12,174 nucleotides of DNA from an uncultured Rickettsiales bacterium (lineage in GTDB: Bacteria; Pseudomonadota; Alphaproteobacteria; Rs-D84). The position numbers and the translations under genes are program-made. The notes beneath the pieces are model-generated. The model did not search any database, had not been told where the DNA came from, and saw only the letters and a program-made list of their open reading frames with translations. Positions 11,462 to 12,174 of the stretch are shown here, piece by piece; the first letter of the stretch is position 1, and each line of letters begins with the position of its first letter. The stretch spans positions 1-12,174 of the forward strand of contig URSJ01000018.1 of the NCBI GenBank assembly GCA_900550495.1, given 5' to 3'.

Positions 11462-12174
11462 CTACATCTTGTATATTCTCAGATAACTGGTATTTGATGT
11501 GCCAGTGCTGCCGCTGCCACCATCGCCACCATTGATGCTGGTGGCGTATGAGCCATTTATACATGCACCACCGCCACCACCGCCATAGACGGTAATCGTC
11601 TGACCACCGCATTGCCATGTCACATTTGCACCACCGCGACCACCAGTGGCATTTTTCGGCGTTGTATCGTCGGGGTTATAATACGCGTTTGTAATGTCAC
11701 CACCATTACCACCACCGGCGGTCGTCGCATCTGCGCCGGCGCCAATAACCGTATCCGCGGGACAATTTGTATTATACTGCCACCTGGTGCCGCCCGTGCC
11801 ACTGGGTGCACCACCACCGCCGCCGCCGACCTGACGTATCCAGAACGCTGTGTATCCTGCCGGCTTGGTATTCACGCAAAATCGTTGGTTGTTGGCGGTG
11901 GCCCCAGTCTCCACCCAACCAGCACCACGTCCCATCCCTTGATACAGGCTGCTGCTTTCGCCATTGATGCATGCTCCCCAACCGAATATACCACGGCAAC
12001 TCTGGCCATTTGCACCCCGTGCGCGGAACACGCGGTCGCCAACAACCAGGACGCTGTCCGCCCCAGACGCGCCACCACCGAATGTCCCGAGATAACCTCC
12101 AGATTTATTCACTGTGCCTGGCATACCATCACCACCACGGAATGCGTATACCGTGGTTTCTGTATCCAATGTGA
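11462..12174 (-). CDS. Glycine-rich, cysteine-containing protein, C-terminal part (5' end outside window)
   Basis: At least 237 residues are visible and the frame is open to the window edge. The TTG at 12169 is not a convincing start, so the gene is taken as partial. The protein is made of glycine-rich blocks: GGGASGADSV, then PAGYTAFWIRQVGGGGGG, then QTITVYGGGGGGACINGSYA. The PAG...VGGGGGG pattern resembles glycine-rich beta domains found in phage tail fibres and bacterial surface proteins. GACING occurs twice (GWGACINGESS and GGACINGSYA), suggesting an internal duplication. Six cysteines in the visible part suggest disulfides outside the cytoplasm. It is probably an exported surface or fibre protein, but the N-terminus that would show a signal is missing. 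Confidence 0.7.
   Translation of the reverse strand, partial: TLDTETTVYAFRGGDGMPGTVNKSGGYLGTFGGGASGADSVLVVGDRVFRARGANGQSCRGIFGWGACINGESSSLYQGMGRGAGWVETGATANNQRFCVNTKPAGYTAFWIRQVGGGGGGAPSGTGGTRWQYNTNCPADTVIGAGADATTAGGGNGGDITNAYYNPDDTTPKNATGGRGGANVTWQCGGQTITVYGGGGGGACINGSYATSINGGDGGSGSTGTSNTSYLRIYKM

Noticed and set aside
11500..12170. Histidine- and proline-rich plus-strand frames opposite the glycine-rich gene
   Set aside because: CACC repeats are simply the complement of glycine codons GGT; no start signals.

Overview
The window looks like part of the chromosome of an alphaproteobacterium. The UvrA carries an N-terminal zinc-finger variant (CPVSGF, one cysteine lost) and an SPxTGLP segment that I associate from memory with alphaproteobacterial UvrA. 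The genes are moderately GC-rich (two hand-counted 60-base samples gave 34 and 36 G+C), with small intergenic palindromes. An uncultured host-associated lineage is possible, but that is a guess.

Positions 1-495 hold no credible gene, only several families of short dispersed palindromes. From 6800 down to 496, six genes read leftward as one probable transcription block with an internal promoter: dus (tRNA dihydrouridine synthase), a RodZ-like membrane HTH protein, uvrA (excision repair), a stand-alone SRP54/Ffh M-domain protein without its GTPase, an 85-residue unknown, and rlmE (23S rRNA 2'-O-methyltransferase). The divergent ftsB-like gene starts 20 bases from dus. The two promoters overlap and both look built to start transcription at the ATG, giving leaderless mRNAs. 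A bidirectional terminator separates ftsB from the convergent tspO.

Positions 8020-9489 are a tRNA-associated insertion region. A complete tRNA-Arg(UCU) with encoded CCA lies at 9489-9413. Its 3' half plus 113 bases downstream is repeated at 8249-8090 (155/160 identical), and a third 31-base copy of the tRNA 3' end lies at 8020-8050. Between the two long repeats sits one AT-rich gene for an S51 (peptidase E-like) protein. This reads as one small island that kept its attachment repeats, next to the remnant of an older related one. No integrase is present.

Next comes an AT-rich two-gene cassette: a zeta-toxin-like P-loop kinase overlapping by 8 bases a 47-residue, very basic protein. It is flanked by two 40-base direct repeats that each contain a terminator, and it is a candidate toxin-antitoxin-like module. 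The window ends with a six-helix HdeD/DUF308-type membrane protein, a 64-residue orphan with its own terminator, and the C-terminal part of a secreted-looking glycine-rich, cysteine-containing protein that runs off the right edge.
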